This document shows positions 17,369 to 26,497 of a stretch of 64,000 bases of DNA, in pieces. Positions within the stretch are counted from its first letter, which is position 1. Every line of letters starts with the position of its first letter. Under the pieces are notes generated by a model. The model had not been told where the DNA came from and made no database searches. It worked only from the letters and a program-made list of their open reading frames with translations. Both the position numbers and the translations under genes were made by a program. Location: positions 372,001-436,000 of the forward strand of contig CAMYJT010000001.1 in NCBI GenBank assembly GCA_947258785.1, written 5' to 3'. The DNA comes from an uncultured Gammaproteobacteria bacterium (GTDB lineage Bacteria > Pseudomonadota > Gammaproteobacteria > Arenicellales > JAANXG01).

Positions 17369-18256
17369 ATGACCGATTGGGAGGAGCGTGTTTGCGCCCA
17401 CATCAGTGAGGCCACTGGTGTGCGGTTTGTTGCGGAACGCAGACAAACCACGGGGGGAGGCTGCATCAACCAGGCAGTGATCCTGGTGTCGGAAAAGCGT
17501 CGCTATTTCGTCAAAATCAACCAAGCGCCATTGGTGGACATGTTCGCGGCGGAAGCGGAAGGCCTGACCGAGATCTGCCGCAGCGGCACGGTGCGGGTTC
17601 CAGAGCCGATCTGCTGGGGGACGGCGGCCCGGTCTGCCTATCTGGTGCTGCAACACGTGGCGCTCGGGCGTGCTCGCGGTGCTGAAGCTGAGCGTCAACT
17701 TGGGCGTCAGTTGGCAATGATGCATAAAACCACCCGCGGAGTGTTTGGCTGGCGTCGGGACAACACCATAGGCTCTACTCCCCAGATCAACACCGAAAAT
17801 TCCGATTGGCTGGCATTCTGGCGGCAGCATCGCCTGGGTTTTCAGCTCGAACTCGCTGGCCGCAAAGGGCATCTCGGCCGGCTACAGAGCATCGGCGACA
17901 AATTGCTAATTTCTCTCGACGCGTTTTTCACTGGGCATCGTCCCACACCATCGCTGCTGCACGGCGATCTGTGGGGCGGTAATTGGTCTGTGGACGCCGC
18001 AGGCGATCCGGTAGTTTTCGATCCGGCGGTTTATTACGGTGACCGTGAGACCGATCTGGCAATGACCGAGTTGTTCGGCGGATTCGGCAGTGATTTCTAT
18101 GCGGCATATCGCGAACAATGGCCCTTGGACGCAGGCTACCGGGCGCGCTTGGATCTCTATAATCTCTACCACATTCTCAACCACCTCAATTTGTTTGGAG
18201 GCGGTTACCGCGCCCAGGCGGAGTCCATGATCGAGGGGTTGCTCGCCAAGTGTTGA
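17369..18256 (+). CDS. Fructosamine kinase family protein
   Basis: Kinase-fold protein of the fructosamine/ketosamine-3-kinase family, which phosphorylates sugar adducts on protein lysines or small molecules so that they fall off (protein deglycation). Hallmarks are the nucleotide loop GGGCINQAV (about 28-36), the lysine strand YFVKIN, the catalytic loop LLHGDLWGGNW, and the metal-binding VVFDPAVYYGDRETDLAM. The length of 295 aa is normal. It is flanked by the DnaA-box spacer upstream and a repeat element downstream, with no operon partner. The physiological substrate is unknown. Confidence 0.92.
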   Translation: MTDWEERVCAHISEATGVRFVAERRQTTGGGCINQAVILVSEKRRYFVKINQAPLVDMFAAEAEGLTEICRSGTVRVPEPICWGTAARSAYLVLQHVALGRARGAEAERQLGRQLAMMHKTTRGVFGWRRDNTIGSTPQINTENSDWLAFWRQHRLGFQLELAGRKGHLGRLQSIGDKLLISLDAFFTGHRPTPSLLHGDLWGGNWSVDAAGDPVVFDPAVYYGDRETDLAMTELFGGFGSDFYAAYREQWPLDAGYRARLDLYNLYHILNHLNLFGGGYRAQAESMIEGLLAKC

Positions 18257-18259
18257 GTA

Positions 18260-18435
18260 TGATCGAACGCAAAAAGCTCGTCCGAGGTTTCTGCCCTTGG
18301 CGTAGTCCCGTCCTTACTTCTTGCCAGGAGACCTGGTAAGTCGATTGTTGTCAGTTCCGGGACTAAACGCTGCGGATATCCCCAACTGTGTACCCTACAT
18401 AAGGGTGGAACGCTTTGGTGCAATATGCAGGCTAA
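18260..18435. repeat. Dispersed repeat copy (inverted core C plus terminal repeat)
   Basis: Read on the minus strand it starts with the family terminus TTAGCCTGCATATTGCACCA (18434 down to 18415) and continues into core C (18401 down to 18302), which is nearly identical to 5288-5384. It contains the perfect small inverted repeat CCAGG-TCT-CCTGG. No coding function is apparent; the 118-aa minus frame across it is a by-product. The remaining spacer up to the methyltransferase gene (18436-18634) shows nothing recognisable. Confidence 0.75.
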
Positions 18436-18634
18436 CCCTCTATGCACGAGCAATACACTATGTTTGGAGGCTCTTGAAGTATCAAGCCAACGGTTCCGTG
18501 GCCTTGCCGTTCGATTCATACGAATCCGCGCCTGGTGTTTGGCAACGGTATCGTCGATCAACCTTGTCGAGACGTAACGAAGACGCTATGCTGCGCGCCC
18601 TCCCAGTCTTCAGTTTGAATATCAGGACGTTTAG

Positions 18635-19489
18635 ATGATGAGCAAATCGAATTCAAAAAAAGACAAGAAAAAAACAAAAAAAAAGAAGAAGGTTAAACTA
18701 ACGGCAAGTACAGTGGACAAGTATGAGCTGTACCAGATTTCCGTGCAGTCGCCAGAAGAAGACATAGTATTTCTAGATGAAACGTATAGAGACATCAGGG
18801 GTCGGTCGGCAAGACATTTTCGTGAGGATTTTTGTGGCACTTCGGCGTTGACAGCGCATTGGATCAAGCGCGGCCGTCAGTACACTGCTGAGGGTTTCGA
18901 TATCGATCCGAATCCGGTGAATTGGGGTATCAAACACAATTTAAAGCCGCTGGGTGATGTCGCCCACCGGGCCACTCTGCACATTAAGGATGCCCGCGAG
19001 CCGAGCAATGAAGCGCCGGACATCCGTTGCGCTCAAAATTTCTCGTACTGGGTGTTTAAGACCCGGCGTGAAATGCTGGACTACTTTTCCAGGGCGTACA
19101 AAGACTTGGCGCCATCTGGAATCTTCGTGATCGATCTTCACGGCGGTCCGGAATGTCTCGAGACTATGGAAGAGGAAACCGAAATGGACGAAGGTTTCAC
19201 CTATGTTTGGGACCAGGATGAGTACTGGCCCATCACTAACGAGGCCAAGCTTTATATTCATTTCCGGTTTCCAGACGGAACTGAGTTGCATCGCGCTTTC
19301 AGTTACGATTGGCGTCTGTGGGGCCTGACTGAACTGCGCGAAATATTGCAGGATGCGGGTTTTCCGCGTGTGGACTGCTACTGGGAGGGCACCGACGATG
19401 ACGGGGAGAGCGGCAACGGAATTTTTACCCGGGAAGAGAAGGGGGAAAGCTGCCTGTCCTACGTCGCTTACCTGGTAGCCCAGAAATGA
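18635..19489 (+). CDS. Class I SAM-dependent methyltransferase with Lys-rich N-terminus
   Basis: Predicted S-adenosylmethionine-dependent methyltransferase. The first 22 residues are almost all Lys/Ser/Thr/Asp (KKDKKKTKKKKKVK), followed by a Rossmann methyltransferase region: motif I-like HFREDFCGTSALTAHWI (about 62-78), an acidic residue after strand 2 in GFDIDPNPVNW, and a strand 4 region around IRCAQNFSYWVFKTR. The substrate is unknown. The N-terminal coding sequence contains A-runs of 7, 7 and 9 (18655-18684), prone to polymerase slippage. The start is ATGATG at 18635/18638. Confidence 0.82.
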   Translation: MMSKSNSKKDKKKTKKKKKVKLTASTVDKYELYQISVQSPEEDIVFLDETYRDIRGRSARHFREDFCGTSALTAHWIKRGRQYTAEGFDIDPNPVNWGIKHNLKPLGDVAHRATLHIKDAREPSNEAPDIRCAQNFSYWVFKTRREMLDYFSRAYKDLAPSGIFVIDLHGGPECLETMEEETEMDEGFTYVWDQDEYWPITNEAKLYIHFRFPDGTELHRAFSYDWRLWGLTELREILQDAGFPRVDCYWEGTDDDGESGNGIFTREEKGESCLSYVAYLVAQK

Positions 19490-19505
19490 ACTGCGAAGCG
19501 GCCGT

Positions 19506-19553
19506 CTAGCCTGCATACCCAAGGATCCCGGAAGCTGGCGAAGGGATCGGGCG
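19506..19553. repeat. Solo terminal piece of the dispersed repeat
   Basis: CTAGCCTGCATACCCAAGGA and the following 28 bases match, inverted, the 52-bp element at 61588-61639. The differences are a short deletion (TTGCA) and one base; the inner 33 bases, from CCAAGGATCC to GATCGGGCG, are identical. It lies between the convergent methyltransferase and AttH-like genes. Confidence 0.8.
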
Positions 19554-19595
19554 GTGAGGCCGCCGTCGGGAACGGGTCTCCGACGGAACTCGAGG

Positions 19596-20765
19596 TCAGT
19601 CGTATCCCGTTAATTCGACGTAGCCGCTGCCCGTGACGTCTTGTTCCCCCAGCCTGCCCTTTACCGATACCGCTCCTTCCCAGTAACGAAAGGTTGAGGT
19701 AATTTCCTGGTCGTTGATCCAAGGCGAAACGGTCAACGAGAGTCCATGACCGGGGGCTTCGATGCGCCAACCCGAGGGATAGATGATGCCGGTCTTCAGG
19801 CTCTTCCACGTCGCCAATGCACTGATCTCGAAGTCGTTTCCAGCAAGCGGAGTCACCCCACCGCTCCGGTCGATAAAGCTGCCGCTCAAGTAGTCGCGGG
19901 CAGCGCGTTCACGGTCTCGCATACGGAACAACATCAACTCTGAATCCGTGGACAGTTGTAATGAAAACCAGTCCCATCCGGTGTGGTTTGACTCCAGGAA
20001 CGAGGTTGACCATTCGTGATCGAACCAACTGAGGCCGGAGACCGAGTGGTCGCGACCATTGACACGAATCGCACCTTCGGTGGTCATACGCGTGTAGGAG
20101 TAATAATAAGACGCGTTGGTGGGCGTCTCGCTCTTTTGGCTCCACCCGTTCACACCATGCCGAACCATAGGTTTATTGTTGGCAACCGTAATGGCAATCC
20201 GAAAGTCCCGATGTACCGCGGTGATGGTAAGCCGGAGGCATTCATTACACGCGAGCGCGGTGGGTTGGGCCTCAATGGCAGACCAATCTTCCAGCCAGGC
20301 GCGGAACGGTTCGGTGGTGACCCCGGCCAATCCCATCGCCCCACGGGCGAATCTTTCGTCGTGGTAGAACGACCCGTTATTGACGTCGGTGACAGCGAGA
20401 TGGCCCATATAAATCTGGTTGGTCGTCCAAGCGGAGGGGCCAGTGCGGGGTTGTGGAGTCAACGCGCTGCGGAACAAAGTGAATTGGTATCCGAATCGAT
20501 GTCCTTCTTTGCTGACCACATTGCCCGTGAAATACCACCACTCGTGTTTGAACTCCGGGTGGGCACCGTGGTCCCACGGAAATCGCAATGTAAAAGGGCG
20601 GGTCGCCCTGCGGTAGCTCCCGGTGTCGTCGGTCGACAGAATGTCCGTAATTGACGGACCACGGCCAGCGGCGGGCTCGTTGGTGGATGTATCGCTGCAG
20701 CCAAAAGACAGCGCCAGACCCGCTGCCACCAACCATCGAACTGCTACGTTGATTGGCTTACTCAT
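19596..20765 (-). CDS. AttH/CrtC-like lipocalin-fold lipoprotein
   Basis: Secreted, probably lipid-anchored protein: the N-terminal signal VAAGLALSFGC fits a lipobox with Cys23. It belongs to the carotenoid 1,2-hydratase/AttH family, with two lipocalin-like domains; hallmarks include FKHEWWYFTGNV, RFGYQFTLFR and WFDHEWSTSFL followed by GWDWFSLQL. In many proteobacteria this family is the third gene of an operon with a LolD-like ATPase and FtsX-like permease, as here (8-bp overlap with the permease gene). That suggests a substrate-handling partner of the transporter. The name hydratase should not be taken as evidence of carotenoid chemistry, since no carotenoid genes are nearby. Confidence 0.87.
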   Translation of the reverse strand: MSKPINVAVRWLVAAGLALSFGCSDTSTNEPAAGRGPSITDILSTDDTGSYRRATRPFTLRFPWDHGAHPEFKHEWWYFTGNVVSKEGHRFGYQFTLFRSALTPQPRTGPSAWTTNQIYMGHLAVTDVNNGSFYHDERFARGAMGLAGVTTEPFRAWLEDWSAIEAQPTALACNECLRLTITAVHRDFRIAITVANNKPMVRHGVNGWSQKSETPTNASYYYSYTRMTTEGAIRVNGRDHSVSGLSWFDHEWSTSFLESNHTGWDWFSLQLSTDSELMLFRMRDRERAARDYLSGSFIDRSGGVTPLAGNDFEISALATWKSLKTGIIYPSGWRIEAPGHGLSLTVSPWINDQEITSTFRYWEGAVSVKGRLGEQDVTGSGYVELTGYD

Positions 20766-23280
20766 GTCGGAGCGCGAAGCAGGGCGGTCGCCGTGCGATG
20801 CGCAGGGCCGGGTACATGCCCGCGATCAGGCCCGCGGATGCCGCCAACACCACCGCATGGATGAAATGCTCCGGGGTCAGCACCAATTGCATGGTCCAGC
20901 CAAAGGAGCGCCGGTTAATGATCATGATCAGTGCGCCGGCCATGAACAGACCCAAGGGCAGCGCCAGTACCCCGGCGGCGAACCCCATGATCCCGGTCTC
21001 CGTCGTGACCAGCGCCCACAGCTGCCGGGGCGTAAACCCGTTGGCGCGAAGAATCGCGAATTCCTTGCCCCGCTCCAATTGAATGGACATCAACGCGGAC
21101 AAGATCCCCGTCACCGCGATGATCACTGCAAGCAGACGGAGAACATTCGTCACCGCGAAGGTGCGATCGAATATGCGCAAGGACAAATCACGCAGAACAC
21201 GACTGGATCGCGCCCTCAAGTTGGTTCCGGGCAGCATCTCCGTCTCCAGCTTTCGCAACAACTTGACCGGGTCTGCACCAGGCTTCAGGTACAGCGCGAA
21301 GGAGGTGAATGCCGGGTCGTTCCAATACCGGCTATAGGTGCTGCGGTGCAAGGTAACTACGCCGCGGTCCGATCCATAGTCGAAGTAGACCCCCGCAATC
21401 TTGAACATTCGTTCTCCCTGATCGGTGCGCAAACGCAGCGTATCGCCGACCTTCCGGTTGTTGTGGTACGCATAGGGCTCTGAAACAATGACCGCGCCGC
21501 GTCGCGAAAATTGTACCCAGGCCTGCTCAGGGTCGCCGTGCTTGAGTTGAAAGTTATCGAAAGCTTGGCGCTCCAGGTCGACGACAAACAATTGTGTCCG
21601 CCCAGTCTGGCCTTCTAAGGTGACACGCCGACCGGTGCTGACGGCGCCGACCTCCGGCAGGTACTTGATAGCTTCGAATAGGGCCGCTTCACTGCGGTTC
21701 ACCGGTGAGCCGTCAATTGTCGACAGGTAGATGTCCGCCCGCAAATAGCTGGCCAACCAGATCTCAACGGTACCTCGAAAGCTGGTAATCATGACCGCGA
21801 CTCCGACCGTGGTGGAGACGGCAACCGCCAGTGCGGCGACGGCGATTCGAGTGCGGCTCAGGGTGGCCGTTACGCCGCGAGCGGCCGTATGTCCGATAAG
21901 TCCCAGCACAAGGTACAAGAGCGGTTGGATGAGTTTGACAATCTTGACGAGCAACCACGGAGTGAGCAGCACAAAAGCGAACAGGATGAGGAAAATGCCT
22001 GCAAACCCCAGAACCAGGCTCCGGCTCGGCAGCATGAGTACGATTGCCCCAAGCGCACTGAATATGACCGCCCCCCACAGCAGCCTGGTTATTGACTCCC
22101 CGGCGCGAGTTTCGTATCCGGAGCGGATATAACTGAGCTGCGGAGGAACTCGACTCGCTTCAAAGGCTGGGGCCACCGCGGCGACGAGAGTTGCACCCAG
22201 TCCCAGCAGCACAACTTTGCTTACTCCACCCGCCATGACGGTGACGTGCTGAACTTCGCGGGCAAAGTACAAATCGTTGATGGTGCGGATTACGAGCCTC
22301 AATAGCCATTCGCTCAACGCTATGCCGAGCCCGACGCCGCCGATGACACCGATGATGCCCAGCACCATTGCCTCGCCGACAACGAGTGCGAACAGCTGGG
22401 CGTTGCTGACACCAAGTGTACGAAGTATGGCGAGTTGACGATGGCGCTGTAGTACCGAGATGGTCAAGGTGTTATAGATTAGAAAGGTCCCTACTACCAA
22501 TGCGAGGAGGCTCAATGCCGTGAGATTGGTATGAAACGCCCGCGTCATCTGCTGCACGGCGCTGCCGCGAGCAGCGCTCGACATTAACTCGGTGCCCTCG
22601 GGCAGGAGACTGCGAAGCCATGCTATTTTGTCGCGGTCGTCCGGCAGCTCGAGATCGATGCGGGTCAAACGGCCAACGGAATCCAATATCTCTTGAGCGG
22701 TAGAGATGTCGGTGATCAGAACGGAGCGCAGGCTTGTGGCAATCAGCTCGTCAATGAGATTCAAGCCGGCAACCAGACGAACCTGACGTCGCACCTTGCC
22801 GTAACGCACATCCAGGGTCGAGGGGATCTGCAGCCCCAAGCGCTCGGCGGTGCTGTCGAGCAGTACGGCTGCGTCTCTAGTGGACAGCAGCTGTACAGGG
22901 TTCCAACCCGCTGTCGATTGTTCTCCAGCCAGCAGCATGGGGTCCGCCATTGGATCGATCCCGAGCACCTGCAGTCGCCGTCCCGAGCCGTCGCCGAGCT
23001 GAACGTGCCCTTCCACGACGGGGACCGTTCCACGTATCGCCTTTTCGACGCGCAGCCGCCGGTACAGATCTTCGTCGAGACCGCGCGGACCTCCGATGAT
23101 GTGGTGGGTGGTGTGACCAGCGACAACATTGTTAGCAAACTGGAATGCTCGACGGGCGCTGTCGTTTGCGATGTCAATAGCCAATACCACGGCTACGCCT
23201 ATCACAATACCGATGATGGATAGCGTCGATTGCCAGGGACGCCAGAGCAGGTTGCGTAACCCGGTGCGTAGCAGGATCAT
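20758..23280 (-). CDS. FtsX-like ABC transporter permease (two-domain)
   Basis: Inner-membrane permease of 840 aa with an N-terminal helix (LSIIGIVIGVAVVLAIDIA), a MacB-like periplasmic domain, a first FtsX block (about 255-375: LLALVVGTFLIYNTLTIS), extra central helices, and a second FtsX block at the C-terminus (about 710-830: LLAVIIAVTGILSALMS). This duplicated architecture is typical of permeases paired with LolD-like ATPases and AttH-like lipoproteins, presumably moving lipophilic substrates or lipoproteins. The start codon overlaps the stop of the ATPase gene by 4 bp and the end overlaps the lipoprotein gene by 8 bp, so it forms a tight three-gene operon. Confidence 0.92.
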   Translation of the reverse strand: MILLRTGLRNLLWRPWQSTLSIIGIVIGVAVVLAIDIANDSARRAFQFANNVVAGHTTHHIIGGPRGLDEDLYRRLRVEKAIRGTVPVVEGHVQLGDGSGRRLQVLGIDPMADPMLLAGEQSTAGWNPVQLLSTRDAAVLLDSTAERLGLQIPSTLDVRYGKVRRQVRLVAGLNLIDELIATSLRSVLITDISTAQEILDSVGRLTRIDLELPDDRDKIAWLRSLLPEGTELMSSAARGSAVQQMTRAFHTNLTALSLLALVVGTFLIYNTLTISVLQRHRQLAILRTLGVSNAQLFALVVGEAMVLGIIGVIGGVGLGIALSEWLLRLVIRTINDLYFAREVQHVTVMAGGVSKVVLLGLGATLVAAVAPAFEASRVPPQLSYIRSGYETRAGESITRLLWGAVIFSALGAIVLMLPSRSLVLGFAGIFLILFAFVLLTPWLLVKIVKLIQPLLYLVLGLIGHTAARGVTATLSRTRIAVAALAVAVSTTVGVAVMITSFRGTVEIWLASYLRADIYLSTIDGSPVNRSEAALFEAIKYLPEVGAVSTGRRVTLEGQTGRTQLFVVDLERQAFDNFQLKHGDPEQAWVQFSRRGAVIVSEPYAYHNNRKVGDTLRLRTDQGERMFKIAGVYFDYGSDRGVVTLHRSTYSRYWNDPAFTSFALYLKPGADPVKLLRKLETEMLPGTNLRARSSRVLRDLSLRIFDRTFAVTNVLRLLAVIIAVTGILSALMSIQLERGKEFAILRANGFTPRQLWALVTTETGIMGFAAGVLALPLGLFMAGALIMIINRRSFGWTMQLVLTPEHFIHAVVLAASAGLIAGMYPALRIARRPPCFALRHE

Positions 23281-23969
23281 GCCGGCTTATCGCTCAGTTT
23301 GCCGTCCTGCAGATAAAGCACACGATCCGCGCATGCCGCTACGTCGTTGCTGTGGGTTGCAGTGATCACCGCAGCCCGGTGGGTAACGGGCATGTCGCGC
23401 AGAAGTTGGAGTACGTCTCGCTCAGTCTCGCAATCCAGATTGCCGGTAGGCTCATCGGCCAGCACCAGCGACGGTCGGTGAGCAACAGCACGGGCTATGG
23501 CCACCCGCTGTTGTTCACCACCACTGAGCTGATCAGGAAATGTGTTGCGCCGCTCCAAAAGTCCGAGATTGCTCAGCAGCTCCCGTACCCGGTTCTTCGC
23601 CGCCACTCGATCGATACCGTTAAGCTCGAGGTTGAGCAGCAGATTTTCGGTGACGGTCAGAGTGGGTATGAGGTGAAAGAACTGAAATACAAAACCGATG
23701 TGTCGGCGCCGAAACAAAGTCCGGCGGTGTTCGCTGAGCGCGGTAATCTCTTGCCCGTCGATCCAAATTTCCCCGTCGCTGGGGAGATCAATCCCACCGA
23801 TCAGGTTCAACAACGTCGACTTTCCAGAACCGCTGCGCCCATGAACGGCGACAAACTGGCCGGACTCAATCATCGCGTCGACGCCGCTCAATACCATACG
23901 GTCGCGAGCGGCGTCCCGGTAGCTCTTTGATACCGCGTCTAATTTTACGAGTAAATTTTGATCGTCCAC
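23277..23969 (-). CDS. ABC transporter ATP-binding protein (LolD/MacB type)
   Basis: ATPase subunit, 230 aa. Walker A is GRSGSGKST, the Q-loop region is FVFQFFHLIPTLTVTENLLL, the ABC signature is LSGGEQQRVAIARA, Walker B is LVLADEPTGNLD, and the H-loop is ATHS. It is first in the operon with the FtsX-type permease and the AttH-like lipoprotein. The close match to LolD-type signatures argues for a mechanotransmission-type transporter rather than a classical importer. Confidence 0.94.
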   Translation of the reverse strand: MDDQNLLVKLDAVSKSYRDAARDRMVLSGVDAMIESGQFVAVHGRSGSGKSTLLNLIGGIDLPSDGEIWIDGQEITALSEHRRTLFRRRHIGFVFQFFHLIPTLTVTENLLLNLELNGIDRVAAKNRVRELLSNLGLLERRNTFPDQLSGGEQQRVAIARAVAHRPSLVLADEPTGNLDCETERDVLQLLRDMPVTHRAAVITATHSNDVAACADRVLYLQDGKLSDKPA

Positions 23970-24132
23970 TGGGACAGCTCTGGTTGATGCCGGATCGATG
24001 CAGCTTAATGTCTAATCGCAATTTCGTGAAGTGTGGATGGAGATTGGACCGACGCGTTATTTACGATCGACATTGGTATAATTCCCGTAGACGCCCTCAA
24101 CGCGGCTCCCGCCGCGGCTCTGGAAACCTCAG

Positions 24133-24972
24133 ATGACCACCGTATTGGCCGTTTCAGTTGTTGTTCTTGCACTAGCCTTGCTCGGAGCGGCATACGTCGC
24201 TCACCCTGCCCCGGCGGCCTTTGGGAGCGCGGTCAATCCGCCATCTGCTTGGCTCAAGGATGCGCCGCCGGAATTCGTGATCGGGACGTTCAATATTCAC
24301 GGTGGTCGGGGACTGGATGGAATAAGAGATCTGCAACGTTGTGCGGTGGAACTGCGCAATGCAGACATCGCGGCGTTACAAGAGGTACATGCCGACACTT
24401 GGTTTGGTAGACCGTGCCAGGCCGATTCAATTGCTGCAAGCTTGAACATAGGTTGGTTATTCGCGCCGACGCGCAGGCGTTGGTTTCGGGATTATCGTGG
24501 CAACGCGCTGCTCACCCGATTTCCGGTGACGGAGTGGCAGAGTGAGCCCCTGGTAGACATCTCCGGGCATAGTTTCAGGATTTTGACCGTTGCACGACTG
24601 CAGGTGGGTGGTCGCGAGCTTTGGGTGTTGTTTACACATCTGCACCCGCGCTTGGCTACCGCTCAACAATTACGAACGGTGATCAGTCGTTTCCGCAACT
24701 ACAATCCCGCCGTACTGATCGGCGACCTCAACACAACGCGGGGAGACCAGCAGCTGAGGGCGCTTCTGGCCGAGGATGGTGTGACGGACGCGTTGGGATC
24801 GGCGCTTGGCGACAAAGACCGCGCCGATCGCATCGATTGGATTATCACCCGCGGTCTTGAGATCAACGGCGGCGGGTGGATTGCCGCGGGGGCCTCGGAC
24901 CATCCCTATTACTGGGTGCAGGCCGGTATACGAATGACATCACAGCCAGGCGGCGCCGACGACTTCGAGTGA
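24133..24972 (+). CDS. Endonuclease/exonuclease/phosphatase family protein, membrane-anchored or secreted
   Basis: The N-terminal hydrophobic stretch (VLAVSVVVLALALLGAAYVA, residues 4-23) is a signal anchor or signal peptide. The rest is an EEP (DNase I-like) fold: metal-binding GTFNIHGGRG and ALQEVH, catalytic FTHLHPR, GDLNTTRGD, and C-terminal RIDWII ... GASDHPYYW. Members cleave phosphodiesters in nucleic acids or phospholipids; the substrate here is unknown. It is convergent with sfsA, overlapping its 3' end by 33 bp. Confidence 0.88.
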   Translation: MTTVLAVSVVVLALALLGAAYVAHPAPAAFGSAVNPPSAWLKDAPPEFVIGTFNIHGGRGLDGIRDLQRCAVELRNADIAALQEVHADTWFGRPCQADSIAASLNIGWLFAPTRRRWFRDYRGNALLTRFPVTEWQSEPLVDISGHSFRILTVARLQVGGRELWVLFTHLHPRLATAQQLRTVISRFRNYNPAVLIGDLNTTRGDQQLRALLAEDGVTDALGSALGDKDRADRIDWIITRGLEINGGGWIAAGASDHPYYWVQAGIRMTSQPGGADDFE

Positions 24973-25644
24973 TTGCCTGTCGTGCCGCAGTCGCACCGCA
25001 ACCGCTTCCACTCCTGCCGCTAGGACCCGTTCGAGGGTCGCTGCGTAATCCGGATCGATGTCTCCAGCCGGTTCGAAATAGCGGCCTTCAGGTCGATTGA
25101 CGGCGAAGACGATAACGCCACGGTGACCACGTTTGACTGCAATGTGCAACAATCTCAGATGCCTGCGGCCACGCTCGGTTACGGCATCGGGGAATCGAAC
25201 GGCATCGTCTTGTAGCAAGGTAACGTTCTTGATCTCGACGTAGGTTGCGGCCAGGTGGTCGTCGTTGTGTAACACGAGGTCGAGTCGTGAACGCGGGACG
25301 CCCCGCGCCGAGAACACTGGTTCGCGAATCACCACGCTGTCGGCCGCAAAACCTGGAATCCGGCCGCGTACAATGGCCTCGGCCACGACTGGATTGACGC
25401 GTCCGGTATGTACCCCGATCCAGCCCCGCCCCATATCCACCCGTTCGAGGGTCCAGGCCAATTTACGATGCGGCTTGTCCTGGCGGCTGACCTGCACCGG
25501 TGCGCCAGGTCTCCAGCACGTCGACATGGAACCGGTGTTTGGACAGTGGGCAGTGACGACGCGCCCGTCTGCCAGTTCGACGTCGGCGAGGAATCGCTTG
25601 TATCGACGAAGAATATGCCCGTTGCTTAGTGGTGGCAGCTGCAT
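24940..25644 (-). CDS. sfsA: SfsA family DNA/RNA nuclease-like protein
   Basis: SfsA (sugar fermentation stimulation protein) family, a nucleic-acid-binding protein with a PD-(D/E)XK nuclease-like fold. Hallmarks are LADGRVVTAHCPNTGSM, SRLDLVLH, YVEIKNVTL (putative active-site Glu/Lys) and RFPDAVTERGRRHLRLL. I place the start at the ATG at 25644 (MQLPPLSNGHI), giving 234 aa, the usual length; the open frame runs 47 codons further upstream without conservation. The 3' end overlaps the convergent EEP gene by 33 bp. The cellular role of SfsA is still poorly defined. Confidence 0.93.
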   Translation of the reverse strand: MQLPPLSNGHILRRYKRFLADVELADGRVVTAHCPNTGSMSTCWRPGAPVQVSRQDKPHRKLAWTLERVDMGRGWIGVHTGRVNPVVAEAIVRGRIPGFAADSVVIREPVFSARGVPRSRLDLVLHNDDHLAATYVEIKNVTLLQDDAVRFPDAVTERGRRHLRLLHIAVKRGHRGVIVFAVNRPEGRYFEPAGDIDPDYAATLERVLAAGVEAVAVRLRHDRQSLEVVGAAWL

Positions 25645-25720
25645 GGACGGGCAGTCGATGGTTGCGGCGCTGGGAGCGATTGCGCCGATCGCCGTGCATA
25701 CCGATGGCGCAGATAAACAG

Positions 25721-26497
25721 TCACAGAATAAGCCTGCGACGCACCAGGACCACCGCCAAATAGTAAGCGATCGCCGCATATCCAATTAATACCGCCAGAT
25801 GCAGGCCGACCGCCGTCGGCGGCTGACCGGAAACCAGCGGCCGCACCAGGTCAACGGCGTGGGTCAATGGAAGAATATTTACCATGGGCTGTAGAGCCGG
25901 AGGCAAGCTGGTGGTCGGGTAAAATACCCCGCACAAGATGAACATCGGTGTGACGACCAGCGTAAAGTAGTAATTGAAAAAATCATAGCTTTTGGAAAAG
26001 GCGCTCATGACGATTGCCGGTCCCGCGAAGCAAAGACCGATTACGAATACGATAGGTATAACGAGTAACGCAGACCAACTCAGCACGGCACCCAGCATGG
26101 AGGCTACGGCCAGGATTGCGGTTCCGCTGATGGTGCTTTTCGTAGCACACCATAGCATTTCGCCGGCGATGATGTCATCGACGTCCACGGGGGTAGCGAG
26201 CATGGATTCATAAGTGCGCTGTGGCACCATCCGTGTGTACACCGAGTACATGCCCTCGAAGCTGGCGGTGTTCATCGCCGACGAGGCGACGATGCCCGAG
26301 GCCAGAAATGTCAAATACGGCAGCCCGGCCATCTCTCCTATGAAAAACCCGAGACCGAAGCCTAGTCCCAACAGATACAAGAACGGTTCGCCAAAATTTA
26401 TCAGTAGACTGGGTGTGATGAGTTTGCGCCACACCAGTATGTTGCGGCGCCATATGATCAGAGACCGCGGACCGATGCGGGGCAGGCCAATATCCAT
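25721..26497 (-). CDS. ABC-2 type permease, NodJ family
   Basis: Integral membrane protein with six predicted transmembrane helices (for example ALLVIPIVFVIGLCFAGPAI). NodJ-type signatures are FGEPFLYLLGLGFGLG and RTYESMLATPVDVDDIIAGE. With the adjacent ATPase it forms an exporter related to rhizobial NodIJ, but the same pair is common in non-symbiotic beta- and gammaproteobacteria, where the substrate is unknown. It starts directly at the end of the ATPase gene (stop at 26498), so the two are coupled. Confidence 0.9.
   Translation of the reverse strand: MDIGLPRIGPRSLIIWRRNILVWRKLITPSLLINFGEPFLYLLGLGFGLGFFIGEMAGLPYLTFLASGIVASSAMNTASFEGMYSVYTRMVPQRTYESMLATPVDVDDIIAGEMLWCATKSTISGTAILAVASMLGAVLSWSALLVIPIVFVIGLCFAGPAIVMSAFSKSYDFFNYYFTLVVTPMFILCGVFYPTTSLPPALQPMVNILPLTHAVDLVRPLVSGQPPTAVGLHLAVLIGYAAIAYYLAVVLVRRRLIL

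Noticed and set aside
17339..17872. 177-codon minus-strand open frame
   Set aside because: Antisense to the fructosamine kinase gene, whose motifs are complete.
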